A DNA stretch of 64,000 bases from assembly GCA_002254405.1 (NCBI GenBank), contig NJDH01000003.1, forward strand, positions 8,394-72,393, read 5' to 3'. The stretch is from Candidatus Altarchaeales archaeon ex4484_96 (GTDB lineage: Archaea > Altiarchaeota > Altiarchaeia > IMC4 > QMZM01). Position 1 is the first letter of the stretch. Each line of letters opens with the position of its first letter. Under the pieces are notes generated by a model. The model was given only the letters and a program-made list of their open reading frames with translations, was not told where the DNA came from and made no database searches. This document shows, piece after piece, positions 16,292-25,939 of the stretch. The position numbers were made by a program, and so were the translations under genes.

Positions 16292-16945
16292 ATGCCCGAG
16301 CAAAATAACAAAACACCACCAACACTGAAATTTACCATAGCCGCGGTTTTCGCAGCATTGACCCTCATTCTCTCAATAGCACCGCTTCCCTCCATAGGAG
16401 CCGGAGCAATCCTGTTCAACCTATACAAGCCCAGCGAATTATTCCTCCAGCTTGGTTTTCTAACAATGGCTTTAGGTTCCTTCACCATAACTCTCCTAAT
16501 GATTCGGCGTAAATGGATTGCCATCAGCCTGGCAGTAATACTGCAAATTCTTTTCTTTATAGCACCAGGAAACGTCTTTGTTCCAGCATGGGCTCTATGG
16601 GATAAGTTCCTGGCAATCCTATTAATCTATCCGGCCTCGGTTCTGGTGGATAAAACATTCAAATCAGAAATAAACGCTAAACTCCTATTCCCCACAGTCC
16701 TCCTTTTGGCTTTCATAGGATTGGAGGTGGATGCTATGGCCGGTAACCTGCTTTTCGGGGTCTATGGATACGAGCTCATCGGCGTAAGCGCCGAACAGGT
16801 CGCTGGGATGTATCAGCCCTTTGCCTTCGCTGCGGCAGAAGAACGTCTGGCAGTAGCTTTAGTGTCTGCTTTTTTGACAACACCCCTAGTTTGGGCTGTG
16901 AAAGCTAACCCGCAGATTAGCTGGCTTATTGTAAGGGGAAGGTAA
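16292..16945 (+). CDS. ECF transporter substrate-binding (S) component
   Basis: A 217-aa integral membrane protein with about six helices. It starts at ATG 16292, preceded by AGGTGA at 16281-16286; the frame's earlier GTG at 16283 overlaps this Shine-Dalgarno sequence and is unlikely. S components capture a vitamin, cofactor or precursor for the ECF energising module. The N-terminal LKFTIAAVFAALTLILS helix with small residues is where S components contact EcfT. The substrate cannot be read from sequence; the genes following the transporter encode methionine synthase proteins, so cobalamin or a methionine precursor is a reasonable guess. The next gene starts at the last base of this stop codon. 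Confidence 0.8.
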   Translation: MPEQNNKTPPTLKFTIAAVFAALTLILSIAPLPSIGAGAILFNLYKPSELFLQLGFLTMALGSFTITLLMIRRKWIAISLAVILQILFFIAPGNVFVPAWALWDKFLAILLIYPASVLVDKTFKSEINAKLLFPTVLLLAFIGLEVDAMAGNLLFGVYGYELIGVSAEQVAGMYQPFAFAAAEERLAVALVSAFLTTPLVWAVKANPQISWLIVRGR

Positions 16946-18360
16946 TGGCGTTAGAGGTAGATGATTTATCTTATTGTTTCTTTGGGGGTAAGCCGGTACT
17001 GAAAAACCTGAACTTCAGGATAGAGGACGGGGAGTATGTAGCACTTCTTGGACCCAACGGTTCAGGGAAAACAACCCTGGCTCTCTGTCTATGCGGGGTC
17101 ATACCCCATTATTATGCGGGCTCCTTAAGCGGCCAAATTAAAATAGATGACATTGATTCAACAAAAGAAAGCCCATCTCAGGCGGCCTTTAAAGTGGGTT
17201 TTTTGTTTCAGGACTATGAATCTCAGCTTTTTCTGCAGACTCTAAGACAGGAGCTCGAATTCAGCCTCGAAAACCTGGGTCTAAACGTAGAGCAAAACAT
17301 CAAACGCCTTGATAAAATGCTTGATTTAGCTCATTTATTGGATAGAAACCTCACATCGCTTTCGGAGGGAGAGAAACAGAAGGCGGCGCTGGCATCGGTT
17401 TTGGCCCCGGACCCTGATGTATTGATTCTTGATGAGCCATCCTCCCAGCTTGATGTCCGGGCGAGAAAAAAACTCCTTAAGCTTTTAGACAAGCTTAACT
17501 CCCGTGGCAAGACCATAATACATGCAACCCATGAAACCGAATCTGTAGCCGAATGCTCACGGTTTCTCGTGTTAAAAGATGGTTGTCTGGTTGTTGATTC
17601 AACAGATAATTCCTTTTTACGTAAGGAAAAAACCGCAAGCCTGGGTGTGGAGCCCCTCAATCATTTTATTAAAGGGGATGCATCAGAAACTCTAATAAAC
17701 GATAAAACTGTTTTAAGAACCCAGGATCTTGGATTTATCCGGGGGGAGATGAGTGTTTTAAGGCAGGTGGATTTAGATTTTAAGCAGGGTCAATTCACGG
17801 TCATTGGGGGCTTAAATGGTTGCGGCAAGACCACATTATTGAAGCTTTTAATCCGGTTGCTTAAGCCTCAGCAGGGGAGTATTTATCTGAACGGCAAAGA
17901 TGTTTCATCCATCAAAAGAAGTATTTTATCCTCCCGGCTTGGTTTCATTTTTCAAAACCCATCCCATCAACTGTTTAGGAACACTCTAAGAGACGAGCTA
18001 GACTATACGCTTCGGGTTCAAAACAGTATCAGGGAAGGTGCTGTTGACCAGATAATCTCCCGCTTTAAGCTTAAATCCATTGATAAAAGAAGCCCTCAGT
18101 CTCTTTCCGTGGGCGAAAAACAAAAAACCGCCTTAGCCAGCGTCCTGGTATCTGACCCGGATGTGTTGCTTTTAGATGAACCCTTAACCTGCCTTGATTA
18201 TGAGGCTAAAATAAACCTCCTAGATTACCTTAAAAGGCTTAAGGGGGAAGGCAAGACCATAATAGTAGCATCACATCACAGCAGATACTACATTAACCTG
18301 GCCGACAGGCTTATCCAACTAAAAGATGGGGCTATCATCGTAAATGAAGGAATTAATTGA
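16945..18360 (+). CDS. ECF transporter ATPase, two ABC domains fused (EcfA-EcfA')
   Basis: A 471-aa protein with two complete ABC ATPase domains in tandem. Domain 1 has Walker A GPNGSGKTT (about residue 35), signature LSEGEKQKAALAS and Walker B VLILDEPSSQLD. Domain 2 has Walker A GGLNGCGKTT (about residue 291), signature LSVGEKQKTALAS and Walker B LLLDEPLTCLD. The switch His residues are in IHATHE and VASHHS. Separate EcfA1 and EcfA2 are more common, but fusions occur. It powers uptake by the S and T components encoded on either side and overlaps both genes. Confidence 0.93.
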   Translation: MALEVDDLSYCFFGGKPVLKNLNFRIEDGEYVALLGPNGSGKTTLALCLCGVIPHYYAGSLSGQIKIDDIDSTKESPSQAAFKVGFLFQDYESQLFLQTLRQELEFSLENLGLNVEQNIKRLDKMLDLAHLLDRNLTSLSEGEKQKAALASVLAPDPDVLILDEPSSQLDVRARKKLLKLLDKLNSRGKTIIHATHETESVAECSRFLVLKDGCLVVDSTDNSFLRKEKTASLGVEPLNHFIKGDASETLINDKTVLRTQDLGFIRGEMSVLRQVDLDFKQGQFTVIGGLNGCGKTTLLKLLIRLLKPQQGSIYLNGKDVSSIKRSILSSRLGFIFQNPSHQLFRNTLRDELDYTLRVQNSIREGAVDQIISRFKLKSIDKRSPQSLSVGEKQKTALASVLVSDPDVLLLDEPLTCLDYEAKINLLDYLKRLKGEGKTIIVASHHSRYYINLADRLIQLKDGAIIVNEGIN

Positions 18361-19051
18361 ATACATTGAAGGCAAAGGCCCCCTTTATAACCTAAACCCT
18401 TTAACTAAATTATTTCTGGTTCTGATTTTTTGGGTTATCGCCTTTTATTCAGGATTTCATATCCTGACACTTATGACATTATTTCTTTTTATTCTGGCTT
18501 TTTGCTCTGGGATGGGAGACCGTTTTATGAAACAAGCCAGTATTTTTTCTTTATATGTGATTCCCTTTATATTCGCTTTGCATGTTTTTTTCCCTGAAAG
18601 CTATGGAACCCAGTATCCTCCCTTGTTCCCCTTCGAGTTTAATCCATCCTTTGAAAAAATTTATTCGGCTGCAAACGCGAGTCTGAGGCTTTACGTGCTT
18701 TTTTGCTCTTCCCTGGTTTTTGTTTCCACCACCAATCCGCTCACTCTTCTCAGGGTTATCTCCTCCAAGCGCTTTTTTGGTTTATGTATCCCCTATGGGG
18801 TGGTTTTTTTCCTGTTGTTCGTGAACCGCAGCATTTATCTGATACTATATGATTTAGAGCAGATACTGGATGCCCAGAAGGCAAGGGGGTTTTCCCTCAA
18901 GGAGGCTTCCTGGCGCAATAAAATATCAGGCTACGCCTCTCTTCTAGTTCCTCTATTGACCTTGGCCTTGGAGCGTGCTCAAAGACAGGCTGTGGCCCTG
19001 GACCTTAAGGGATTTCGTGTAAGAAGTGAGCGCGGTAATATAAAAACATAA
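18344..19051 (+). CDS. ecfT: ECF transporter transmembrane component EcfT (CbiQ family)
   Basis: A 235-aa membrane protein with about five helices. The cytoplasmic coupling helices show the family A-R-G signature in QILDAQKARGFSLKEA (about residues 175-190) and a second VALDLKGFRVRSER near the C-terminus, the two ATPase-contact motifs. The N-terminal NLNPLTKLFLVLIFWV is also typical. It overlaps the ATPase gene by 17 nt. With the S component and fused ATPase it makes a complete ECF importer. Confidence 0.92.
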   Translation: MKELIEYIEGKGPLYNLNPLTKLFLVLIFWVIAFYSGFHILTLMTLFLFILAFCSGMGDRFMKQASIFSLYVIPFIFALHVFFPESYGTQYPPLFPFEFNPSFEKIYSAANASLRLYVLFCSSLVFVSTTNPLTLLRVISSKRFFGLCIPYGVVFFLLFVNRSIYLILYDLEQILDAQKARGFSLKEASWRNKISGYASLLVPLLTLALERAQRQAVALDLKGFRVRSERGNIKT

Positions 19052-19079
19052 TCCTAATCTCTTAGACCTAAAAAATAAA

Positions 19080-20039
19080 ATGGAATTTGTTACTTCGATG
19101 GCGGGAAGCTATCCTCGCCCTGACTGGTTTAAGCTTCATCTAAAAAAACAGGAGGGTTCGCAGAAGGGGGTGGCAGGTTTAATCGACGACCGGTATGTGA
19201 AGGCCTTAAAGCAGGTGTTGGATGAGCAGGATAAGGCGCAAATCCAGCTTAAAACCGACGGCCAGCTCCTATGGCATAACATGTTATGTCATCTTTGCTA
19301 TAAGATTGAGGGTTTTGCACCCGGCGGCCTAATCAGGTTTTATGACAACAACATGTATTATCAAAAACCAAGGGTTGAGTCCGAGCTTAAACGAAAAAAT
19401 TCAATTATATTAAGCGAATACCTGAAAGCCAGGGAATCAGGCCATGATATCAAACCTGTTTTATCCTGTTATACTCTGACTAAATTATCCTCAAACAGTT
19501 TTTATTCCTCTGATGATGATTTTCTTCAGGCTTTAGCCTCTGTTTTAAACCAGGAAGCCAGGGATTTAGCGGATGCTGGAGCCCGGGTGATTCAGGTGGA
19601 CGAGCCGGCGCTTTTATCTGCGGATAAAGAAGGTCTTGAGATAGCAAAAAAAGCCTTTGAGGTTTTGGTTAAAGATGTTGACGCCTCCTTCGTATTATCC
19701 ACCTATTATGCGGATGCTTCGAAGGCATTCGCTGAGCTTCTTGAGTTTCCGGTTCAGGGTATTGGCCTTGATTTCGTAGAAGGTAAAGACATTAACCTTA
19801 AACTAATAAAGGAGCATGGATTGGATTTGGATTTACAGGCGGGGGTGGTGGATGCCAGGACAACAAGAATGGAGGACCCGGCAAATGTCTCTAAACTCGT
19901 TTCTGAAATAACCAAAGCAGTTGATTCAGATAGATTATATGTTTGCCCTAATATGGGATTAGAGTATCTGCCTTATGTGAAGGCGGCTCAGAAGCTGAGT
20001 GTTTTATCTGATTCGATAAGGGGGGGTGTGCTGAGATGA
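19080..20039 (+). CDS. MetE-like barrel protein without zinc ligands (N-terminal-type half of split MetE)
   Basis: A 319-aa protein with the MetE TIM-barrel fold (FVTSMAGSYPRPDWF at the start, RVIQVDEPALLS near residue 170). Aligned by eye to the next gene, all four zinc ligands are replaced: Ser207 and Tyr209 stand where His and Cys belong, Val233 for Glu and Met292 for Cys. It therefore cannot bind the catalytic zinc in the usual way. Classical MetE consists of two related barrels, of which the first lacks zinc, so this gene looks like the first half made as a separate polypeptide. It is followed with a 4-nt overlap by the zinc-competent half. It may help bind a methyl donor or stabilise the partner. 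Confidence 0.78.
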   Translation: MEFVTSMAGSYPRPDWFKLHLKKQEGSQKGVAGLIDDRYVKALKQVLDEQDKAQIQLKTDGQLLWHNMLCHLCYKIEGFAPGGLIRFYDNNMYYQKPRVESELKRKNSIILSEYLKARESGHDIKPVLSCYTLTKLSSNSFYSSDDDFLQALASVLNQEARDLADAGARVIQVDEPALLSADKEGLEIAKKAFEVLVKDVDASFVLSTYYADASKAFAELLEFPVQGIGLDFVEGKDINLKLIKEHGLDLDLQAGVVDARTTRMEDPANVSKLVSEITKAVDSDRLYVCPNMGLEYLPYVKAAQKLSVLSDSIRGGVLR

Positions 20040-21004
20040 AAAATAAGTTGCTGCCTACGACGGTTGTTGGAAGTCATCCGAAGCCTAAGTGGCTTAATCA
20101 CCTGATAGTTGAATTTGAGCAGGGTAACCTTGATAAGGGAGTCATGGAGAGTGCATTCAATGATTCGGTCAGGGCGGTGGTCAAGGTTCAGGAGCTCGCT
20201 GGATTGGATATCTTCTGGGACGGGGAGATGAGAAGAGAAGAAATGACCTCTTATTTCGCGGAAAACATTGATGGTTTCACGGTATATGGTCCTGTGAGGG
20301 TTTGGGGCAACAATTACTATAAAAAACCGGCGATAACCGGTGAGCTCAGATACCGGGACGAATTTAGTTTATCAGATTATCGCTTCCTATCCAGCTTAAC
20401 AGACCGCGGGATTAAGGTGCCTTTAACAGGCCCTTATACGATAGTTGATTGGAGTTTCAATGAACACTATAATACTAAAGAGGATGCTGTTTATGCTCTA
20501 GCCGAGGTCATAAACGAGGAGCTTAAGGCTCTTGTTGCGGCCGGAGCGGATTTTATCCAGATAGATGATCCTGCGATATCCACCCACGTAGACGAGCTTG
20601 AGGTAGCGAAAAAATCGGTTGAAATCGCAACAAAAGGGGTTAAAGCCTATATTGGCCTGCACATCTGCTATGGGGATTACTCTAAACTGTATCCGCAGGT
20701 TCTTGATTTCCCGGTGGATCAGCTGGATTTCGAGCTGGCGAACAAAAACTTCGAGGACATTAAAATCTTCAGGGAGCATGATTTCACAAAAGACATCGGG
20801 TTCGGATGCGTTGATGTTCATACTAAACGGGTTGAGTCTGTGGCTGAAATAAAAGAGAACATCACCAAATCCTTTGAGATGGTCGAACCCAAGCAGGTTT
20901 ACGTGGACCCGGATTGTGGTGTTAAGCTTTTAAGCCCGCAGAAAGCCTTCGAGAAACTAAAAAACATGTGTGATGCGGCGGAGGAACTTAGAGAGGAATT
21001 GTAG
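20036..21004 (+). CDS. metE: Cobalamin-independent-type methionine synthase catalytic barrel (MetE C-terminal-like)
   Basis: A 322-aa protein that transfers a methyl group to homocysteine. It begins LLPTTVVGSHPKPKWL. The zinc ligands are all present: His209 and Cys211 in LHICYGD, Glu233 in LDFELAN, Cys294 in VDPDCGVK. The spacing (2, 22 and 61 residues) equals that of His641, Cys643, Glu665 and Cys726 in E. coli MetE. Archaeal core-MetE proteins of this size are thought to take the methyl group from a corrinoid or other donor rather than from folate; the donor here is unknown. It forms a translationally coupled pair with the zinc-less homologue upstream. Confidence 0.9.
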   Translation: MKNKLLPTTVVGSHPKPKWLNHLIVEFEQGNLDKGVMESAFNDSVRAVVKVQELAGLDIFWDGEMRREEMTSYFAENIDGFTVYGPVRVWGNNYYKKPAITGELRYRDEFSLSDYRFLSSLTDRGIKVPLTGPYTIVDWSFNEHYNTKEDAVYALAEVINEELKALVAAGADFIQIDDPAISTHVDELEVAKKSVEIATKGVKAYIGLHICYGDYSKLYPQVLDFPVDQLDFELANKNFEDIKIFREHDFTKDIGFGCVDVHTKRVESVAEIKENITKSFEMVEPKQVYVDPDCGVKLLSPQKAFEKLKNMCDAAEELREEL

Positions 21005-21006
21005 AT

Positions 21007-21846
21007 TTACTCCCAGCTCATCCATTTATTATATAATGTTTCTCTAGTCAAAAGAGCCTTTGTTTTATCGAATTCCATCACATCCGCTCCTTTTCGAAGC
21101 TCTTTGATGGTTGGTATGTATATCCTGGTTTTTGGGTTCTTGAATGGGCACACGGGATAGTTGGGGTGTTGTTTGCCTGATCTCACTCCTGTGACGTTGT
21201 TCTCCGGGCAGCAGCCTCTCATGTATCCCCTGCACCCGATTAGGTCATCTACTTCGGGTATAGACTCCTTAAGCTTAAAGTAGAGTTGAGCTGCTATGCA
21301 CCTGAGCTCAGGGGAGGAGCGAACGCACAACCGCAGCGACAGCATGTTGATAAGAGAGCGCAGGTTCATGCTAACGTGATACACCCCCACGGCTTGAGCG
21401 AAAGATAAAACATATCTGGCTACTTCTCTTGGCACCTGCTCATCCAGCAGCGTCCTATATGTTTCAATCGAATTACTTATGCTGTCCGTTAATTTTTTCC
21501 CATCATCAATCAGGTGTAGTGGTATTATCACCTCGTATGCTTGCTCTTTTTTATCGACACCCTCGCTTACCTCAACGTATCTGGTAGAATACCCGCTGTG
21601 GCTTGCCATACGGTGCTCGAGAAACTCTGGTGCGTTGCCTTTGGACATCTTGATATCGTATTTGACGATGATGTGTTCTAGGGCGGAGCTGTAGTCGTTT
21701 TCTATCATCATACGAAAGCAGTCTTTGTCTTTGACCTGGGGGGGCACGCCGCTCATTCTCGCAGAATAAACAACCTCCCGCCAGGCCTCATCACCCTTAA
21801 CAAGCTCAAAATTCCATACCCGCGGCTTAACGACCTTGATTTTCAT
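21007..21846 (-). CDS. thyX: Flavin-dependent thymidylate synthase ThyX
   Basis: A 279-aa protein. The ThyX motif appears as EHRMASHSGYSTRYVE (about residues 77-92); the first Arg of the usual RHR is Glu here. Further family landmarks are SSALEHIIVKYDIKMSK and SSPELRCIAAQLYFKLKE near residue 185. It makes dTMP from dUMP using methylenetetrahydrofolate and FAD. The gene overlaps the end of ileS by 4 nt. The C-terminal region contains several Cys residues (GCRGYMRGCCPENN) not obviously part of the core family. Confidence 0.88.
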   Translation of the reverse strand: MKIKVVKPRVWNFELVKGDEAWREVVYSARMSGVPPQVKDKDCFRMMIENDYSSALEHIIVKYDIKMSKGNAPEFLEHRMASHSGYSTRYVEVSEGVDKKEQAYEVIIPLHLIDDGKKLTDSISNSIETYRTLLDEQVPREVARYVLSFAQAVGVYHVSMNLRSLINMLSLRLCVRSSPELRCIAAQLYFKLKESIPEVDDLIGCRGYMRGCCPENNVTGVRSGKQHPNYPVCPFKNPKTRIYIPTIKELRKGADVMEFDKTKALLTRETLYNKWMSWE

Positions 21847-24800
21847 CTATTTTCCTCGACTGCTATATTAACCTTGTTTTTCTCGATAACCCACTCTTTA
21901 ACGAAACCCGCTTTCTTCCCGTAAGACAGCCTGCTTCTTGTTTCTTTTTCAATATAATCCTTGTTTTCAGTGAGATGTTTACTGAATTTACTATCGCATT
22001 CTATTGCCACATTAACCTTAGCCGTCTCCTCTAAATCCAGTTCTTTTCTCATCTCCTGTATCCTTCTTATCGTTTCTCTTGCCATAGCCTCAGAGTACAG
22101 CCCCTCATCAAGTTTAGAGTCTATGTATACTACTCCCCCGCTGTATTCCTTAGCCACCAGCTCTTCGCTTATCCTGGACTCAAATATCAGGTCTTCTCTA
22201 CTCAACTCAAACCCGTTAATCACGTATTTATTCTTTTCATTTATCGCTTTTTTAATTTCATCTGCATTCGTTTTCTCAAGCCCCTTCTTTAATTTACTCA
22301 TATTCCCTTTGAGTTTAGGGCCTAATACTGCGTAGTTTAACTTGACAAAGGTTTTGGTTTCAACCTCTTTGATTTTTAGCTCTTTTGCGTTGCTCATCTT
22401 CAGGATAAGCTGCTCGAATTTATCCAGATCCCATGCTTGCTTGGGGGCTACCATAACCCTTCTAATAGGCCACCTGAGCTTTATCTGCGAATCCTGCCTT
22501 GCGGATATCACAGCCTCTATTATCTGCTGGGCGACCTGCATTTTTTCCTCCAACTCAGGATAAATAGCTGATTTATCCGCACGGGGCCAGGATGTGAGGT
22601 GAACGCTTTTTTCTTTGCTTAAATCCAGAATTATTTTTTCTGTGATATGCGGGGCTATGGGAGCCATAAGCTTGCATAAGCCGACTAAAACATGATATAG
22701 TGTGTGATATACTGCCATCTTTCTTGGGTCTTCGCCTTCAATCCATACCCTGTCTCTTATGTTTTTCACATAAAAACGACTTAACTCCAGAATAAATGAC
22801 TGTATCCTCCTGCAGACCTCGAATAGATGAAGGTTCTCATAATCTTGTGTTACTTCCTCTATTAGAGTATTGTATCTTGACAGTATGTAGTTGTCTTCTA
22901 GGCTGAATTCAAGCCTGTATTCTTTATCATTACTGTATTCATCTAGTTTCATGTATGTCTGGCTGAAGCTGTGGACATTATAGAGTATGTGCATTAACCG
23001 GTTTATTATTTTCAGGTTATCGTATGAGAACCTGAGATCCTCCCATGGGACTGAAGCCCATAGCATATAGTATCTCATGACATCTGCCCCGTATTTGTCT
23101 GTTACCTCAAAGGGGTCGATTACGTTTCCAAGTGATTTGCTCATTTTTCTGCCTTCCTCATCCAACGTGAAACCATGATATAATACCCTCTTATAGGCTT
23201 TCTCGTCGAATGCTATTATCGAGGAAACCAGAAGCGAATAAAACCATCCTCTGGTCTGGTCGCTTCCCTCTGTTATGAAATCCGCGGGAAAATATTGCTC
23301 GAATTTGTCTTTTCTGTGGGGGTACTCCAGGTTAGCCCATGAGGCGCATCCTGAGTCAAGCCATACATCCAGTACATCTGGGACCCTGCTCATTTCTTTA
23401 CCGCAGACGCATTTAAGCTTAATCTCATCTATTGAAGGCCGGTGTAGGTCTATGTTATCTGGCTCTATTTTCGTTGTAGCCTCCTTTTGCAGTTCACTTA
23501 GGCTTCCTATAACCTTTATTTCACCGCAGCTGCAGCGCCAGACGGGCAGCGGGGTATTCCAGTATCTTTGCCTGGAGATGCACCAGTCTCTTGCGTTAGC
23601 AAGCCAGTTTTTGAATCTCCCCGAGCCTATCCATTCAGGAACCCAATCTATTTCCTTGTTTTTTTCCAACAGAGTATCCCTTATTTCTGATACCGCCAGA
23701 AACCATTGCTTGGTTGCTCTCAGAAGCAGCGGCTCTTTGCAGCGCCAGCAGTGGGGGTATGAGTGGCTTATGCTGCCGGCGTATAGTATCTTATCCTGTT
23801 TTTTCAGCTGCTCTATTATTGTGTTGTTTGCGTTTCTTATGTATGTTCCCTTATATGGTTTGATTGTGAAACATCCTGCTTCGTCGACAGGAGAGAGCAT
23901 CATCAGATTATTTTTTTTGCCCAGCTCATAGTCTTCCACTCCATGCCCGGGGGCTATGTGCACGCAGCCTGTTCCTTCCTCCAGGTTCACATGCTGCTCA
24001 TCCACAACAATCTTTCGTCTCACACCCTGCTGTATTTCGAGCTCAAGCATAGGCTCATATTCTTTATCTGTAAGCTTTAATCCCGGAAATTCATCGGTTA
24101 TCCGGTAGTCTTGCTCCGGGAAAATGATTTCACTTATTTCTTTAAGTCTTTTTTTTGCAAGAATATACTCAACTCCCTTGTATTCGACTTTAACGTATTC
24201 GTGTTTTGGGTGCACTGCTATCGCTGTGTTGGAGGGCAGGGTCCATGGTGTTGTGGTCCATATCAAGATAAATGTGTCTTCGTCTTTTAGCCTGGCTTTG
24301 ACGTAAATCGAGTGGTCGGTTACGTCCCTGTATTCGTCTCGCACCTCGTATCCGGCCATTGCGGTCTCGCATCTTGGGCACCAGTGTATTACCTGCTTGT
24401 CTTCGTAGAGCAGTTTTTTTTCATGGGCTTTTTTTATTAGAAACCAAACCCCCTCCATGTATCTGCTGTCTATGGTCATATATGGGTCATCCCAGTTAAG
24501 CCACGCCCCCAATCTTATGAGCTGAGAACTCATGTTGTTCATGTTTTGGAGGGCGAATTTTTTGCATTCTGTGATGAAGTTTTCGATACCGTATTCCTCT
24601 ATCTCTTTTTTGCTTCTGCTTTTCAGCACCTCCTCCTCTACTTTAACCTCGATTGGCAGGCCGTGCATGTCCCAACCGGCTCTCCGATAGACATCAAATC
24701 CCTGCATGGTCTTGTATCTTATGACCGCGTCTTTAATGGCGTGATTCCAGGCATGCCCTATGTGGGCTGTTCCGGAGGTGAAAGGCGGCCCCTGGCAGAA

Positions 24801-24914
24801 GTAGTATTTTTCTCTACCCTGATTTAACTCGCATACACTTCGGATTATGCTTTTCTCATCCCAGTATTTTTGTATATCCTCCTCGAGTTCGGGGAGATTC
24901 AGTCTCTTACTCAT
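21843..24914 (-). CDS. ileS: Isoleucyl-tRNA synthetase
   Basis: A 1023-aa class I synthetase of the archaeal/eukaryotic type. The HIGH motif is seen as GTAHIGHAWNHAIKD (about residue 47) and KMSKS as GRKMSKSLGNVIDPFEV (about residue 596). The editing domain carries WTTTPWTLPSNTAIAVHP. The C-terminal anticodon domain is complete, and Cys pairs in HWCPRCETAM and WRCKEPL are present. The start at 24914 is supported by the standard NLPELEEDIQKYWDE N-terminus. The frame is unbroken across 3 kb. Confidence 0.97.
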   Translation of the reverse strand: MSKRLNLPELEEDIQKYWDEKSIIRSVCELNQGREKYYFCQGPPFTSGTAHIGHAWNHAIKDAVIRYKTMQGFDVYRRAGWDMHGLPIEVKVEEEVLKSRSKKEIEEYGIENFITECKKFALQNMNNMSSQLIRLGAWLNWDDPYMTIDSRYMEGVWFLIKKAHEKKLLYEDKQVIHWCPRCETAMAGYEVRDEYRDVTDHSIYVKARLKDEDTFILIWTTTPWTLPSNTAIAVHPKHEYVKVEYKGVEYILAKKRLKEISEIIFPEQDYRITDEFPGLKLTDKEYEPMLELEIQQGVRRKIVVDEQHVNLEEGTGCVHIAPGHGVEDYELGKKNNLMMLSPVDEAGCFTIKPYKGTYIRNANNTIIEQLKKQDKILYAGSISHSYPHCWRCKEPLLLRATKQWFLAVSEIRDTLLEKNKEIDWVPEWIGSGRFKNWLANARDWCISRQRYWNTPLPVWRCSCGEIKVIGSLSELQKEATTKIEPDNIDLHRPSIDEIKLKCVCGKEMSRVPDVLDVWLDSGCASWANLEYPHRKDKFEQYFPADFITEGSDQTRGWFYSLLVSSIIAFDEKAYKRVLYHGFTLDEEGRKMSKSLGNVIDPFEVTDKYGADVMRYYMLWASVPWEDLRFSYDNLKIINRLMHILYNVHSFSQTYMKLDEYSNDKEYRLEFSLEDNYILSRYNTLIEEVTQDYENLHLFEVCRRIQSFILELSRFYVKNIRDRVWIEGEDPRKMAVYHTLYHVLVGLCKLMAPIAPHITEKIILDLSKEKSVHLTSWPRADKSAIYPELEEKMQVAQQIIEAVISARQDSQIKLRWPIRRVMVAPKQAWDLDKFEQLILKMSNAKELKIKEVETKTFVKLNYAVLGPKLKGNMSKLKKGLEKTNADEIKKAINEKNKYVINGFELSREDLIFESRISEELVAKEYSGGVVYIDSKLDEGLYSEAMARETIRRIQEMRKELDLEETAKVNVAIECDSKFSKHLTENKDYIEKETRSRLSYGKKAGFVKEWVIEKNKVNIAVEENR

Positions 24915-24985
24915 TGTCTTAATGATTAGAGTATGGCATTAAATTTCAACCCCTTAATTAATGCTGCCTCCATATATTTGATGTT

Positions 24986-25939
24986 ATGGAGCAGCCGTGG
25001 ACCGAGAAATATCGGCCGAACAGACTTGATGAGATGGTGGGGCAAACAGCTCTTGTAGACCGATTTAAGGCGTATGTTAAGGCGAACTCTATGCCTCATC
25101 TTTTATTCGCCGGCCCTGCGGGCTCTGGTAAGACGACTGCTGCACTCTGCATCACCCGTGAGTTGTTTGGGGGGATAAAAGGCAATTTTCTGGAGCTCAA
25201 TGCCTCGGATGAGAGAGGGATTGATGTTGTCCGCACGAAAATAAAGGATTTCGCGAGAACCCGCTCTATTTCCGGGGAATTCAAGATTATCTTCCTTGAT
25301 GAGGCTGATGCGCTAACCCCTGACGCCCAGAACGCTTTACGCCGGACTATGGAGAATTATGCCCGCACCTGTCGTTTTATTTTATCCTGTAATTATAGCA
25401 GCAAAATAATCGACCCCATCCAGTCGAGGTGTTCTGTTTTTCGTTTCCGTGGTTTATCTGATGATGCTATCAGAGCCCGCCTGAAGTATATTCTTGGGGA
25501 GGAGGGTGTTAGCTTCGATGATAGCGGCTTGGATGCTTTGGTTTATCTCTCTGAGGGGGATATGAGGCGTGCTGTTAATCTAGTGCAGTCGGCTGCTGCT
25601 TTAGGTGAGGTGGTGGAGGATAATGTTTACGCTATTTCTTCGCGGGCGAGGCCCGAGGATATCAAGCAGTTGCTGGTTGTTTCTTTGGGTGGGGATTTTT
25701 TGGAGGCCCGTAAACTGGTTGATAAGTTGATTATCGATTATGGTATGTCTGGTGAGGATGTTGTTGTGCAGTTGAGCAGGGAGGTTATGGGGCTTGATGT
25801 AGGTGATGAGCTGAAGATTCGTATCGTGGATTTGGTTGGTGAGGCTAATTATGCTCTTGTGGAGGGGGCTAATGAGCGCATCCAGCTTGAGGCGTTGATT
25901 GCACGTCTTATGTTACTGAAGAAGGCGGTTTCAGATTAG
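24986..25939 (+). CDS. rfcS: Replication factor C small subunit
   Basis: A 317-aa AAA+ clamp-loader subunit. It begins PWTEKYRPNRLDEMVGQ. Walker A is GPAGSGKTT (about residue 45), Walker B IIFLDEADALT, the arginine-finger SRC motif is in QSRCSVFRF, and sensor 2 is in EGDMRRAVNLVQ. It loads PCNA together with the large subunit, which is not in this window. It is divergent from ileS. CTTAATTAA at about 24953-24961 is near 28 nt upstream of the ATG and could be the TATA box of a leaderless transcript. The 3' end overlaps the minus-strand small gene by 9 nt. Confidence 0.95.
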   Translation: MEQPWTEKYRPNRLDEMVGQTALVDRFKAYVKANSMPHLLFAGPAGSGKTTAALCITRELFGGIKGNFLELNASDERGIDVVRTKIKDFARTRSISGEFKIIFLDEADALTPDAQNALRRTMENYARTCRFILSCNYSSKIIDPIQSRCSVFRFRGLSDDAIRARLKYILGEEGVSFDDSGLDALVYLSEGDMRRAVNLVQSAAALGEVVEDNVYAISSRARPEDIKQLLVVSLGGDFLEARKLVDKLIIDYGMSGEDVVVQLSREVMGLDVGDELKIRIVDLVGEANYALVEGANERIQLEALIARLMLLKKAVSD

